From contig NZ_JARVWW010000013.1 in the NCBI RefSeq assembly GCF_029846715.1, forward strand, positions 124,001 to 188,000: a stretch of DNA of 64,000 nt. Reading direction: 5' to 3'. A program made the translations under genes and the position numbers. The stretch comes from Bradyrhizobium nivariense (lineage in GTDB: Bacteria > Pseudomonadota > Alphaproteobacteria > Rhizobiales > Xanthobacteraceae). The notes beneath the pieces are model-generated. The model was not told where the DNA came from. It worked only from the letters and a program-made list of their open reading frames with translations, and searched no databases. Shown piece by piece: positions 56,636 through 64,000 of this stretch. Within the stretch, counting starts at the first letter, position 1; every line of letters begins with the position of its first letter.

Positions 56636-57448
56636 TTACGCGACCCCGCTCCGCTTCATGATCATCTCCATCGCCTCGGCAAAACCGTCCTGCTCGTTGG
56701 ACGCGGTGACGTGGGTGGCCTGGTCCTTGACGTTGTCGGCCGCATTGCCCATGGCGATCGAGACGCCGCTGACGCGGAACATTGCGAGGTCGTTCTGCAT
56801 GTCGCCGATGGTGGCGACCGCGTCGGTGGAAATGCCGAGGCGCTTGGCCATGGCTTGCACGAATGTGCCCTTGTTGAAGCCGGGCGGGGTGATGTCGAGA
56901 TAATAGGTCTGCGAGCGCACTGCGGTCGCCTCGCTGCCGAGCGCCTCCTGCATCGCCTTCTCGCAAGCTTCGAGGCCCGCCGCATCGGCGCTGGCGCCGA
57001 CGATCTTGCAGGCGCTCGCAAGGTAGGGCGCGAAGTCCGTCACGATGGTCGGGTCGGAGCGGATGGTGTGCTGCTCATGCGCGACGTATTTGCCGCTCGG
57101 GTTATCAATCAGCCATTTGTCGGTGGTGAACAGCCAGATGTCGGCGTCGAAGTCCCGAAGGATCTGCAAGCTTCGCTCGGCCGCGCCGGCCGGGATCAGA
57201 TGCTGCTCGACCGGATTCATCTCGGGATCGACAATCGAGGAGCCGTTGAACGGGCCGACCGGCAGCCAGAGCGCCAGCGGCTCGATCAGGAAGCGCATGC
57301 CGATCGCGGGGCGGCTCGACGTAATCGTGAAGCCGATGCCGGCCTGGTGCAGCCGCTGCACCGCGGACCTCGCCCGGTCGGTCAGCGTCTTGTCCTTGGT
57401 CAGCAGCGTGCCGTCGACATCGGAGACTACGAGTGAAATTTTCGTCAT
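56636..57448 (-). CDS. HAD-superfamily (Cof-type) phosphatase
   Basis: A 270-residue HAD hydrolase of the Cof/type IIB group, which dephosphorylates sugar phosphates or similar metabolites. Motif I is LVVSDVDGTLLTKDKTLTD with the nucleophile Asp and the general acid Asp. Motif II Thr/Ser lies in GFTITSSRPAIGMR, and motifs III/IV are GTFVQAMAKRLGI and VATIGDMQNDLAMFRVSGVS. It is the last gene of the pentose-phosphate operon, 33 bp after gntK, so a sugar-phosphate substrate is likely. Confidence 0.88.
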   Translation of the reverse strand: MTKISLVVSDVDGTLLTKDKTLTDRARSAVQRLHQAGIGFTITSSRPAIGMRFLIEPLALWLPVGPFNGSSIVDPEMNPVEQHLIPAGAAERSLQILRDFDADIWLFTTDKWLIDNPSGKYVAHEQHTIRSDPTIVTDFAPYLASACKIVGASADAAGLEACEKAMQEALGSEATAVRSQTYYLDITPPGFNKGTFVQAMAKRLGISTDAVATIGDMQNDLAMFRVSGVSIAMGNAADNVKDQATHVTASNEQDGFAEAMEMIMKRSGVA

Positions 57449-57481
57449 GGCAGGACCTTGGATTTGCTGAGGTTCTTGGCC

Positions 57482-58012
57482 TCAGCGTTTCGTGACGCTC
57501 AGTTTCAGCTGCCGTACAACCCCGTCCACGATCGCCTCGACGGATTCGTCGATCGAGACGGTGATCACGTGCTCGCCCGCCTCCGGCGGCTCCAGCGTCG
57601 TGAACTGGCTCGTCAGCAGCCCGGGCGGCATGAAGTGCCCCTTGCGCTGCGCGAGGCGAGCGGCGATCAGCTCCTTCGTGCCCCTCAGGAAGACGAAGCG
57701 GACGTCGTCGCGTCCACGCAAGAGCACGTCACGATAAGCGTGCTTCAGCGCCGAGCAGGCAATGATGACGTGCTCGCCTTTGTCACAGACCCGCGCGATC
57801 TCGTCGGCAATGGCGTTGAGCCAGGGCCAGCGGTCCTCGTCGGTGAGGGGATGGCCGGCCCGCATCTTCTCGACATTGCTGGCGGGGTGAAAGCTGTCGC
57901 CGTCCTCGAAACGCCAGCCGAGGCGATCGCCGAGCGCTTCTGCAACCGTGCTCTTGCCCGAGCCCGACACGCCCATCACGATCAATGCACAAGGTGCTTC
58001 AACGCCCGCCAC
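57482..58012 (-). CDS. gntK: Gluconokinase (GntK family)
   Basis: A 176-residue kinase phosphorylating gluconate to 6-phosphogluconate. The P-loop is VMGVSGSGKSTVAEALG (about residues 12-28), then FEDGDSFHPASNVEKMRAGH, PLTDEDRWPWLNAIADEI, ACSALKHAYRDVLLRG, and VFLRGTKELIAARLAQRKGH. GTG 58012 is chosen because GGAGGG lies 6 bases upstream and family homology starts there. It overlaps the end of pgl by 14 bp. It lets gluconate enter at the Gnd step of the same operon. Confidence 0.92.
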   Translation of the reverse strand: MAGVEAPCALIVMGVSGSGKSTVAEALGDRLGWRFEDGDSFHPASNVEKMRAGHPLTDEDRWPWLNAIADEIARVCDKGEHVIIACSALKHAYRDVLLRGRDDVRFVFLRGTKELIAARLAQRKGHFMPPGLLTSQFTTLEPPEAGEHVITVSIDESVEAIVDGVVRQLKLSVTKR

Positions 58013-58748
58013 GAATTCCCTCCGGAAGCGCGGCCCGGTCGACCAGCCAGACGGTCTCACCATTCGAGCGCGCGCGTTCAGCCGGCAGAGTCTCGCCATT
58101 GAGCAGGCGCGTCAAGATCGGCTGCTTGTCGTGCCCGGCAATCTCGAACAGCATTTCGCGGCATGAGGCCAGCGCGGGCAGGGTGAGCGAGACCCGCGGC
58201 ACGAAGGGGGCAACATTGGCCTTGGGGACGCCGACGACCCAGCGTCCGGTCTCCTCGACCGCGGGATAGCCCGGGAAGAGCGAAGCCGTGTGGCCATCCG
58301 GGCCCGCGCCCATCAAAACCATGTCGAACAGCGGCCGTGCCGGATCGAGGCTTTCGGCGCCGTAGAAAGACTGCAGCTCGCGTGCATAGGCTTCGGCGCT
58401 TCGATCCGGATTTTCAGCCGTGGTCGGGATCGGGTGGATATGGCCGGAGGGCGCGTTGCGATCGAGAAAGGTCGCGCGCGCGACCGTCATGTTGTTGAGG
58501 GGGTCGCCTTCGGGCACGAAGCGCTCGTCACCGATGAACCAGTGCACGCGCTCCCACGGGATTTTTCCGCACCAGGCGTCGCTGCCAAGCAGCTGATAGA
58601 GCTTCTTTGGGCTGGAGCCGCCGGTGAGGCAGATCGCGATCCGCCCGGGATTGGCGGCGATCCGCGCCATCACCCGTTCTGCCGCGCTTTGTGCGAGGGA
58701 CTCGGCGTCGGCCTCGACGATCAGCTTCGGCTGTCCGGCCGCTGGCAT
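57999..58748 (-). CDS. pgl: 6-phosphogluconolactonase
   Basis: A 249-residue DevB-type lactonase that opens 6-phosphogluconolactone made by Zwf. It shows AICLTGGSSPKKLYQLLGSD, VHWFIGDERFVPEGDPLNNM, DMVLMGAGPDGHTASLFPG and PRVSLTLPALASCREMLFEI. The ATG at 58748 overlaps the zwf stop (ATGA); a GTG one codon earlier is possible. It lies between zwf and gntK in the operon. Confidence 0.94.
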   Translation of the reverse strand: MPAAGQPKLIVEADAESLAQSAAERVMARIAANPGRIAICLTGGSSPKKLYQLLGSDAWCGKIPWERVHWFIGDERFVPEGDPLNNMTVARATFLDRNAPSGHIHPIPTTAENPDRSAEAYARELQSFYGAESLDPARPLFDMVLMGAGPDGHTASLFPGYPAVEETGRWVVGVPKANVAPFVPRVSLTLPALASCREMLFEIAGHDKQPILTRLLNGETLPAERARSNGETVWLVDRAALPEGIRGGR

Positions 58749-60259
58749 CACGAAAACTTCCGCCAGCTTCGGCCGTCGCGGCGGAGCAGCTCATCGGCGC
58801 AGGCGGGGCCGTCGCTGCCGGCTTGATAGGTCTCGATGCCGTTGGTGCCCGCGTTCTTCCACGCGTCCAGGAACGGCTGCACCGCCTGCCAACCGGCTTC
58901 GATGCCGTCGGCGCGCTGGAACAGGATGTTGTCGCCGATCATGCAGTCGTAGATCAGCGTCTCGTAGCCGGTCGAGGGATCGGCCCGAAAATAGTCGCCA
59001 TAGCGAAACTTCATCTCGACGCCGTCGATGGTGATGCTCGGCCCCGGAATCTTGGCGTTGAACTGAAGCTCGATGGTCTCGGTCGGCGCAATTCCGATGG
59101 TGAGAAAGTTCTGCGAGAGCCGGTCGACCGTCGTGCCTGAGAACATCGACAGTGGCGCCTGCTTGAACTTGATCGCGACCTCCGTGCGCTTGTGGCCCAG
59201 TGCCTTGCCGGTGCGCAGATAGAACGGCACGCCGGCCCAGCGCCAATTGTCGATCATCAGTTTCAGCGCGACAAAGGTCTCGGTGGTGCTGCCGGGCTTG
59301 ACGTCCTCGGTCCTGCGATAGTCGATGACCTCGTCGTCGCCGATGCGCCCCGCGAGATATTGCGCGCGGACCGAATTTCTCAGTGCTTCCTCCCGGCTCG
59401 GCTGCTGGATCGACGTGAGCACTTCGGCCTTCTCGGAGCGCACGGAATGCGCGTCGAAGCGTGCGGGCGGCTCCATCGCGACCAGTGACATCAGCTGGAA
59501 CAGATGGTTCGGCACCATGTCGCGCAGCGCGCCGGTGGCGTCGTAGAAGCCGCCGCGATGGCCGACGCCAAGCTTCTCCTCCACCGTGATCTGGACGTGG
59601 TCGATGTGGTTGCGATTCCAGATCGGCTCGAACATGCCGTTGGCAAAGCGCAGCACCAGAATGTTCTGCACCGTCTCCTTGCCGAGGTAATGATCGATCC
59701 GGTAGATCTGGTGCTCGTCCATGATTTTTAGCAGCTCGGCATTCAGCGCCTTGGCCGAGGCGAGGTCGGTGCCGAACGGCTTTTCGATGACGAGACGCCG
59801 CCAAGCGCCGTTCCCCTTCATCATGCCGGTGCGGCCGAGCTCGCGCGCGGTCGGCGCGAACGCAGCGGGCGGCGTTGCCAGATAGAACAGCCGGTTGCCG
59901 CCGGTATCCTGCGCGCATTCCAGTGAATCCAGATGTTCGCGCAGGCGATCAAAGGAGGGCGGGTCCTTTGCGTCGGCCTCGACAAAGGTCACGCATTCCA
60001 GCAGCTTCTTGGCGATGTCGTCGTCCACGGGCCGGGTCGCGAACTGGCGCAGGCCCTTCATCAGGCTGTCGCGCAGTTCGTCGTCCGACTGGCCCCTGCG
60101 GGCTACGCCGACGACACAGAATTTTTCCGGTAACAGGTGCTCCGCGGCGAGGTTGTACAGCGACGGCATCACCAGGCGGTGCGTGAGATCACCGGTGACA
60201 CCAAAGATGACGAAGGCGCAATTTTCCGGCTTGCGCTTGGGCTGCTGGTCTTTTGTCAC
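58748..60259 (-). CDS. zwf: Glucose-6-phosphate 1-dehydrogenase
   Basis: A 503-residue enzyme oxidising glucose-6-phosphate to the lactone with NADP+ or NAD+. The dinucleotide fold starts FVIFGVTGDLTHRLVMPSLY. The substrate and catalytic motif is IYRIDHYLGKETVQNILVLR, with VIEKPFGTDLASAKALN before it and TVEEKLGVGHRGGFYDATGA after. Translation starts at GTG 60259 with GAAGG upstream. The gene is 38 bp after gnd and overlaps pgl. Together they supply NADPH and pentoses. Confidence 0.95.
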   Translation of the reverse strand: MTKDQQPKRKPENCAFVIFGVTGDLTHRLVMPSLYNLAAEHLLPEKFCVVGVARRGQSDDELRDSLMKGLRQFATRPVDDDIAKKLLECVTFVEADAKDPPSFDRLREHLDSLECAQDTGGNRLFYLATPPAAFAPTARELGRTGMMKGNGAWRRLVIEKPFGTDLASAKALNAELLKIMDEHQIYRIDHYLGKETVQNILVLRFANGMFEPIWNRNHIDHVQITVEEKLGVGHRGGFYDATGALRDMVPNHLFQLMSLVAMEPPARFDAHSVRSEKAEVLTSIQQPSREEALRNSVRAQYLAGRIGDDEVIDYRRTEDVKPGSTTETFVALKLMIDNWRWAGVPFYLRTGKALGHKRTEVAIKFKQAPLSMFSGTTVDRLSQNFLTIGIAPTETIELQFNAKIPGPSITIDGVEMKFRYGDYFRADPSTGYETLIYDCMIGDNILFQRADGIEAGWQAVQPFLDAWKNAGTNGIETYQAGSDGPACADELLRRDGRSWRKFS

Positions 60260-60297
60260 GAACGATTGGCCTTCGCTTTGTTACGCTTGACTGGTTC

Positions 60298-61296
60298 TTA
60301 TTTCGGCTTCGGAGCGTCCGGCTGCTTCGGCTCCTTGTGGCCGCCAAAACCCGCGCGCATCGCGGAGAGAATTTTTTCGGCGAAGGTGTGTTGCTGCCGT
60401 GACCGGAAACGCGTGTAGAGCGCCGCGGTCAGGACTTCGGCCGGCACCGCCTCGTCGATCGCCGCGTTCACGGTCCAGCGCCCTTCGCCGGAATCCTCGA
60501 CGTAGCCGGAATACTCCGCCAGTGCAGGGCTATCCGCGAGCGCGGTCGACGTAAGGTCGAGCAGCCAGGACGGAATCACGGAGCCGCGCCGCCACACCTC
60601 GGCGATGTCGGCAAGGTCAAAATCGTAGCGATGATCGGCAGGCAGCGCCTCGATGTTGGCGTTCTTGAGGATGTCGAAACCTTCGGCATAGGCCTGCATC
60701 AGGCCGTATTCGATGCCGTTGTGGATCATCTTGACGAAATGCCCGGCGCCGACCGGACCGGCATGGATGTAGCCCTGCTCGATGCGGGAATCGCGCCCCT
60801 CACGTCCTTCCGTGCGCGGAATGTCGCCGGCGCCGGGTGCCAGCGCGGCGAAGATCGGATCGAGCCGGTCGACCACCTGTTTCTCGCCGCCGATCATCAT
60901 GCAATAGCCGCGGTCGAGGCCCCAGACGCCGCCGGAGGTGCCGACGTCGACATAGTGGATGCCGCGCGCCTTCAGCGCCTTGCCGCGACGGACATCGTCC
61001 TGCCAGAACGTGTTGCCGCCGTCGATGATGACGTCGCCTTCCTGCATCACGCCCGCGATCGTGTCGATCGTGGTCTCGGTGATGTGGCCGGCCGGCAGCA
61101 TCACCCAGGCAGTGCGCGGCCGCTCCAGTTTCGCAATGAACTCTTCGAGCGTCGCCGAGCCTGCCGCGCCGTCTGCGGCAAGGCCGGCGACGGCCTTGGC
61201 GTCCTTGTCGTAGACCACGGTCGAATGGCCGTGGCGCATTAGCCGGCGAACGATGTTGCCGCCCATCCGGCCGAGGCCGATCATGCCGAGTTGCAT
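60298..61296 (-). CDS. gnd: 6-phosphogluconate dehydrogenase, decarboxylating (short form)
   Basis: A 332-residue member of the short 6PGDH class that yields ribulose-5-phosphate and CO2; many short forms use NAD+. The nucleotide fold is MQLGMIGLGRMGGNIVRRLM, then GDVIIDGGNTFWQDDVRRGK, HYVDVGTSGGVWGLDRGYCM, the catalytic Lys/Asn region GHFVKMIHNGIEYGLMQAYA and RWTVNAAIDEAVPAEVLTAA. It lies 13 bp after tal-pgi and 38 bp before zwf. The C-terminal tail (GFGGHKEPKQPDAPKPK) is charged and Pro-rich. Confidence 0.94.
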   Translation of the reverse strand: MQLGMIGLGRMGGNIVRRLMRHGHSTVVYDKDAKAVAGLAADGAAGSATLEEFIAKLERPRTAWVMLPAGHITETTIDTIAGVMQEGDVIIDGGNTFWQDDVRRGKALKARGIHYVDVGTSGGVWGLDRGYCMMIGGEKQVVDRLDPIFAALAPGAGDIPRTEGREGRDSRIEQGYIHAGPVGAGHFVKMIHNGIEYGLMQAYAEGFDILKNANIEALPADHRYDFDLADIAEVWRRGSVIPSWLLDLTSTALADSPALAEYSGYVEDSGEGRWTVNAAIDEAVPAEVLTAALYTRFRSRQQHTFAEKILSAMRAGFGGHKEPKQPDAPKPK

Positions 61297-61309
61297 TTGA
61301 GGAATTCCC

Positions 61310-64000
61310 TTAATTCAGTGCGTCGTTAAGCGCCGCATTGAGCGCCGCGAGACCTTTCTTGAGCCCGCCCTTCAGGTGGACGCGGAGCGCGCGCCGGCCG
61401 CGCTCGGTGAGCACGTCGAAGTCGCCGCGCGCCTGCGCCGCCTTGATGATTCCGAAGCTGGCCTTCTGGCCCGGCACGGACAAGTCCCTGGCATCGTCGG
61501 CGGTGATCTGGAGGAACACGCCGCTGTCGGGACCGCCCTTGTAGGCCTGCCCGGTCGAGTGCAGGAAGCGCGGTCCGAACTCGGCGCAGGTTGCGACGTG
61601 CCGCTTCTCGCGCACTTCGAGCCGCATGGTCTGGAGTGCGTCGATCGTCGCCTTGTCGCGCGCGATGTAGCCGAGCAGGGCGACATAGTCGCCATGGTTG
61701 GAGCGGGCGAGATGCGCCTTCAGCCAGGAGGTGAGGTCGCCGTTGGCGCCGGCGGCGCGCAGTGCCGCGGCATTGGTCTCGTCGGTGTAGAGATCGACGT
61801 CGGCGGTGCTGATCACCGGCTGCTCGGCCGGCAGCGAACCCGTCTTCTCGAACGACGTGGTGAGCTCGCGGGTCTTGATCTTGGCCGCTTCCACGTCCGG
61901 CTGGTCGAACGGGTTGATGCCGAGGATGCTGCCTGCCACGGCCGTTGCCATCTCGAAGCGGAAGAACTCCTGGCCGAGATGGTCGACCGACTTCATCACG
62001 ATGCGCACCACGGGATGGCCGGCCGCCTCGACCGCGGCAAGCTTGGAGTCATGGGCGGCGTCCGCCTCGCCCTCGATACGGATGTCGATGAAGAGCCGGT
62101 CACTGCCGTAGATCGAGGGTTCGCCCAGCGGCTCGCCATCGATCGGGATCAGGCCCTTGCCGTCCTTGCCGGTCGATTCCGCGATGAGCTGTTCGGCCCA
62201 GGCGCCGAAGTCGGCGATCTTCTTCGACGACAGGATCGTCACCTTGTCGCGGCCTTCGAGCGCCGCGAGGCCCATGGCAAGGCCGAGCTGCACGCCCGGG
62301 TTCTGGCTTGGCGGCACGTCCGGTCCGCAGGAGCGGGCCATCGCAAGGGCGTGCTTGACGAAGGTCTTGATATCGATGCCCGCGGTTGCCGCCGGCACGA
62401 GGCCGAACGGCGAGAGCACCGAATAACGTCCGCCGATGGAGGGCTCGCCGTGGAAGATGCGCGCATAGTTCAGCGTCTTCGCCGCCTTCTCCAGCGACGA
62501 GCCGGGATCGGTCACCGCGATGAAGCGATGGCCGGTCTTGACCTTCGGCCCGACCGCCTGCGCGACGCGCTCGTGGAAATAATCCTTCATCGCATTCGGT
62601 TCGGTGGTGCCGCCGGACTTGCTGGAGACGATGAACACGGTGTTGGCGATGTCGATCCTGGCCTCCATCGCCCGCACCTGCGCCGGATCGGTGGAATCCA
62701 GAACGTGCAGCTTCGGGAAGCCGGGCTTCCGTGCAAACGTCTCGGCCAGCACCTCAGGGCCAAGGCTCGATCCGCCCATGCCGAGCACGACGGCGTCGGA
62801 GAATTTCTGGCCCTTCACGCGGCTGGCATAGTCCTCATAATCGGCGACGTCGGCCTTGGCGGCGCTGTCGAGCCAGCCGAGCCATTTGTCCTCGTCGCTG
62901 CCGGTCCAGACCGATTTGTCGCGCTGCCACAGCCTGCGGATCTTTGCCGACGCGCGCCATTCCTCGGTGCTCTTGGCCACGGCCTTGCCGAGACCGTCGC
63001 CGAGCGAGAGAAGCTGGCGGTCGATCGCGGGCCCGAGCACGGTGGCGCGCTTGTGGGCGACCGCGCCATAGAGCTTGTCGGCGGCGTCGGCGAACTGCTT
63101 GACGCCGTCCTTGACAAGCTCCTCGGTGATGGCGTCGAGCGAAACGCCGGAGCGCTCCAGCGCTTCGAGCACGCGATAGGCATCCTCGAGATTCTCCTCC
63201 AGGCTGTCGCGCGGCTTGCCGTGGTCGCGGAACGCATCGAGCGTCGCCGGCGGCATGGTGTTGATGGTATCGGGACCGATCAGCTCCTCGACATAGAGGA
63301 CGTCGCTGTAGTCCTTGTTCTTGGTGCCGGTGGAGGCCCACAGCATGCGCTGCGGCTTGGCCCCCTTGGCGGCGAGCTTGTCCCAGCGCGCACCCGAGAA
63401 CAGGCGCTTGTAATCCTGATAGGCGACCTTGGCGTTGGCGATCGCGACCTTGCCCTTCAGCGCGGCAAGCCGCTCCTTCTCGCTGGGGTCGTTGGCACGG
63501 GCGATCTTCTCGTCGAGCTGCTTGTCGACCATCGAGTCGATGCGGCTGACGAAGAAGCTCGCCACGCTCGCGACATGCGAGGGGTCGCCGCCACCGGCGA
63601 CGTATTTCTCGAGACCGGCAAGATAGGCTTCGGCCACCTGAAGGTAGACCGCCTTCGAAAACAGCAGCGTGATGTTGATGCTGATGCCGTCGCCGATCAG
63701 CGTCTCGACCGCCGGCAGGCCCTCCGGCGTCGCCGGGACCTTCACCATCAGGTTCCTGCGATTGACGTCTTTCCAGAGCCGCCGCGCCTCGGCGACCGTG
63801 CCGGCGGTGTCCATCGCCAGATACGGCGAGACTTCCAGGCTGACATAGCCGTCGCCTGCCCTGAGGCGGTCATAGACCGGGCGCAGCACGTCGGCGGCGT
63901 TCTGGATGTCCTCGACCGCGACAGCCTCGAACAGGTCGACGACCGACCGATCGCCGCGCTTCAACGCCTTGCCGATCTGCGCGTCGTACTCGTCCGAGCT
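61310..64000 (-). CDS. tal-pgi: Bifunctional transaldolase/glucose-6-phosphate isomerase (N-terminus cut by window edge)
   Basis: The frame is open to base 64000 and 896 codons are visible; about 50 N-terminal residues are missing compared with fused Tal/Pgi proteins of about 950. The transaldolase half (to about residue 320 of the visible part) has YVSLEVSPYLAMDT, the Schiff-base lysine region NLMVKVPATPEGLPAVETLI and MLWASTGTKNKDYSDVLYVE. The isomerase half has VLGMGGSSLGPEVLAETFAR, VSSKSGGTTEPNAMKDYFHE, GRYSVLSPFGLVPAAT and FFRFEMATAVAGSILGINPF. The fusion links the non-oxidative branch to the fructose-6-phosphate/glucose-6-phosphate step that feeds Zwf. It is upstream of gnd in the same operon. 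Confidence 0.94.
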   Translation of the reverse strand, partial: SSDEYDAQIGKALKRGDRSVVDLFEAVAVEDIQNAADVLRPVYDRLRAGDGYVSLEVSPYLAMDTAGTVAEARRLWKDVNRRNLMVKVPATPEGLPAVETLIGDGISINITLLFSKAVYLQVAEAYLAGLEKYVAGGGDPSHVASVASFFVSRIDSMVDKQLDEKIARANDPSEKERLAALKGKVAIANAKVAYQDYKRLFSGARWDKLAAKGAKPQRMLWASTGTKNKDYSDVLYVEELIGPDTINTMPPATLDAFRDHGKPRDSLEENLEDAYRVLEALERSGVSLDAITEELVKDGVKQFADAADKLYGAVAHKRATVLGPAIDRQLLSLGDGLGKAVAKSTEEWRASAKIRRLWQRDKSVWTGSDEDKWLGWLDSAAKADVADYEDYASRVKGQKFSDAVVLGMGGSSLGPEVLAETFARKPGFPKLHVLDSTDPAQVRAMEARIDIANTVFIVSSKSGGTTEPNAMKDYFHERVAQAVGPKVKTGHRFIAVTDPGSSLEKAAKTLNYARIFHGEPSIGGRYSVLSPFGLVPAATAGIDIKTFVKHALAMARSCGPDVPPSQNPGVQLGLAMGLAALEGRDKVTILSSKKIADFGAWAEQLIAESTGKDGKGLIPIDGEPLGEPSIYGSDRLFIDIRIEGEADAAHDSKLAAVEAAGHPVVRIVMKSVDHLGQEFFRFEMATAVAGSILGINPFDQPDVEAAKIKTRELTTSFEKTGSLPAEQPVISTADVDLYTDETNAAALRAAGANGDLTSWLKAHLARSNHGDYVALLGYIARDKATIDALQTMRLEVREKRHVATCAEFGPRFLHSTGQAYKGGPDSGVFLQITADDARDLSVPGQKASFGIIKAAQARGDFDVLTERGRRALRVHLKGGLKKGLAALNAALNDALN

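Overview
The window looks like chromosomal DNA of a Bradyrhizobium-type alphaproteobacterium. It is GC-rich (about 64 percent by eye) and packed with genes. It carries several families of short palindromic intergenic repeats that I associate with Bradyrhizobium, and its gene content (form II CO-dehydrogenase-like operon, Ku/LigD, a TreS-maltokinase fusion next to TreY/TreZ, a fused transaldolase/glucose-6-phosphate isomerase) fits. I see no rRNA, tRNA or CRISPR array.

Region 1 (1-15440). The 5' part of a branched-chain-amino-acid type binding protein runs off the left edge. An MHS-type MFS transporter converges on a secreted GH79 (heparanase/beta-glucuronidase-like) hydrolase. Then comes one tight eight-gene operon of 9.5 kb: a PotD/PotBC/PotA-like ABC importer, a three-subunit molybdenum hydroxylase in S-L-M order with the form II signature AYRGAGR, and an amidase. 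It reads as import, hydroxylation and amide cleavage of an unknown compound. A LysR regulator and a Tat-exported fumarylacetoacetate-hydrolase-family protein follow, then the remnant of a binding protein.

Region 2 (15592-25298). A glycine-rich small protein; then an IclR / CitE-like lyase / MaoC hydratase / CaiB-type CoA-transferase operon with a divergent acyl-CoA dehydrogenase and a broken TRAP DctP gene, reminiscent of itaconate or another C5-dicarboxylate degradation locus. Next is a scar: a decayed IS630-type transposase abutting the last 52 codons of a flagellin/FlgL-like gene. An acyl-CoA synthetase, uracil phosphoribosyltransferase and three unknown small proteins follow.

Region 3 (25299-38615). 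kdpFABCDE, with extra micro-ORFs around kdpF, encodes high-affinity potassium uptake and its two-component control. Divergent ku and ligD (NHEJ repair) share a symmetrical sequence that reads as an EcfG general-stress promoter in both directions. A DUF3309-like membrane peptide and a polyhydroxyalkanoate granule-associated protein follow.

Region 4 (38619-56634). A six-gene glycogen/trehalose operon (glgE-like, treS-mak, glgB, glgX, treZ, treY) is divergent from malQ and a GH15 glucoamylase/trehalase-like gene. The GlgE-like protein has lost the GH13 acid/base glutamate (Lys instead) and the invariant arginine (Ala instead), so it is probably not a working maltosyltransferase. This is the most unusual signal in the window.

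Region 5 (56636-64000). One operon, tal-pgi, gnd, zwf, pgl, gntK and a HAD phosphatase, covers the oxidative pentose phosphate branch and gluconate entry. tal-pgi is cut by the right edge.
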